The position numbers and the translations under genes are program-made. Below are positions 15,120-15,175 of a DNA stretch of 15,175 bases, one piece after another. The notes below the pieces were generated by a model. That model was not told the origin of the DNA. It did not search any database and saw only the letters and a list, made by a program, of their open reading frames with translations. This DNA is from Pedosphaera sp. (lineage in GTDB: Bacteria > Verrucomicrobiota > Verrucomicrobiia > Limisphaerales > UBA9464). Position 1 is the first letter of the stretch. Each line of letters starts with the position of its first letter. The stretch is from contig SIAZ01000060.1 in assembly GCA_009695405.1 (NCBI GenBank), forward strand, positions 1-15,175. The letters run 5' to 3'.

Positions 15120-15175
15120 AGACTCGCCCGTCTTCTGGGGTTGCCGGTGTCCGGCCAAAGCTGAAATCTGGAAGG

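Noticed and set aside
15016..15175. Minus-strand gene entering from the right edge
   Set aside because: The frame is open for about 52 codons, but its translation comes largely from the inverted repeat and matches no family I recognise.
1..15175. tRNA, rRNA, CRISPR array, phage or defence genes
   Set aside because: No cloverleaf, spaced direct repeats, or phage/defence protein motifs were seen.

Overview
Organism: bacterial DNA of moderate GC, with no phylogenetic marker that settles the source. Alpha/beta-fused 2-oxo acid dehydrogenase E1, twin-arginine SMP-30 lactonase, SDR/FAH sugar-acid enzymes and near-absence of Shine-Dalgarno sequences together suggest Verrucomicrobiota or a related PVC-group bacterium. 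This is an inference of modest confidence. All supported genes lie on the + strand. | Layout: (a) 1-144 is the right end of an IS3-family insertion sequence, with the transposase C-terminus and a probable terminal inverted repeat. (b) 303-1211 encodes an exported PHB-depolymerase/feruloyl-esterase-like hydrolase. (c) 1212-1789 has no convincing gene; it holds a nested hairpin and a possible decayed coding remnant. (d) 1790-3088 is tyrS, a housekeeping tyrosyl-tRNA synthetase, with a probable terminator at 3199-3226. (e) 3348-4244 encodes an exported beta-propeller protein with repeated NGN-type blades. (f) 4287-14933 is a dense run of nine co-directional genes with gaps of about 15-64 nt: D-2-hydroxyacid dehydrogenase, malate:quinone oxidoreductase, SDR, FAH-family hydrolase, ACS-family MFS transporter, fused E1, E2, a second SDR with an altered active site, and a Tat-exported SMP-30 lactonase. 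(g) 14934-15175 is non-coding as far as can be seen. It has a weak terminator-like hairpin, a possible second IS-type end and a perfect 16-bp inverted repeat. | How the genes may work together: the run reads as a catabolic operon for a sugar acid, sugar lactone or related carboxylate. A periplasmic lactonase opens a lactone, the MFS protein imports the acid, and SDR dehydrogenase(s) oxidise it. The FAH-family enzyme cleaves a diketo acid, as in the non-phosphorylated L-fucose/L-rhamnose routes that end in pyruvate plus lactate. The E1/E2 complex then decarboxylates a 2-oxo acid to an acyl-CoA, while MQO passes electrons to quinone. The expected sugar-acid dehydratase, an E3 (lipoamide dehydrogenase) and a regulator are not in the window. 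The substrate cannot be fixed from sequence alone. The two most unusual points are the SDR whose catalytic Tyr is Phe (with Asp in place of the usual Asn), and a fused-E1/E2 dehydrogenase complex embedded in a sugar-acid-type operon.
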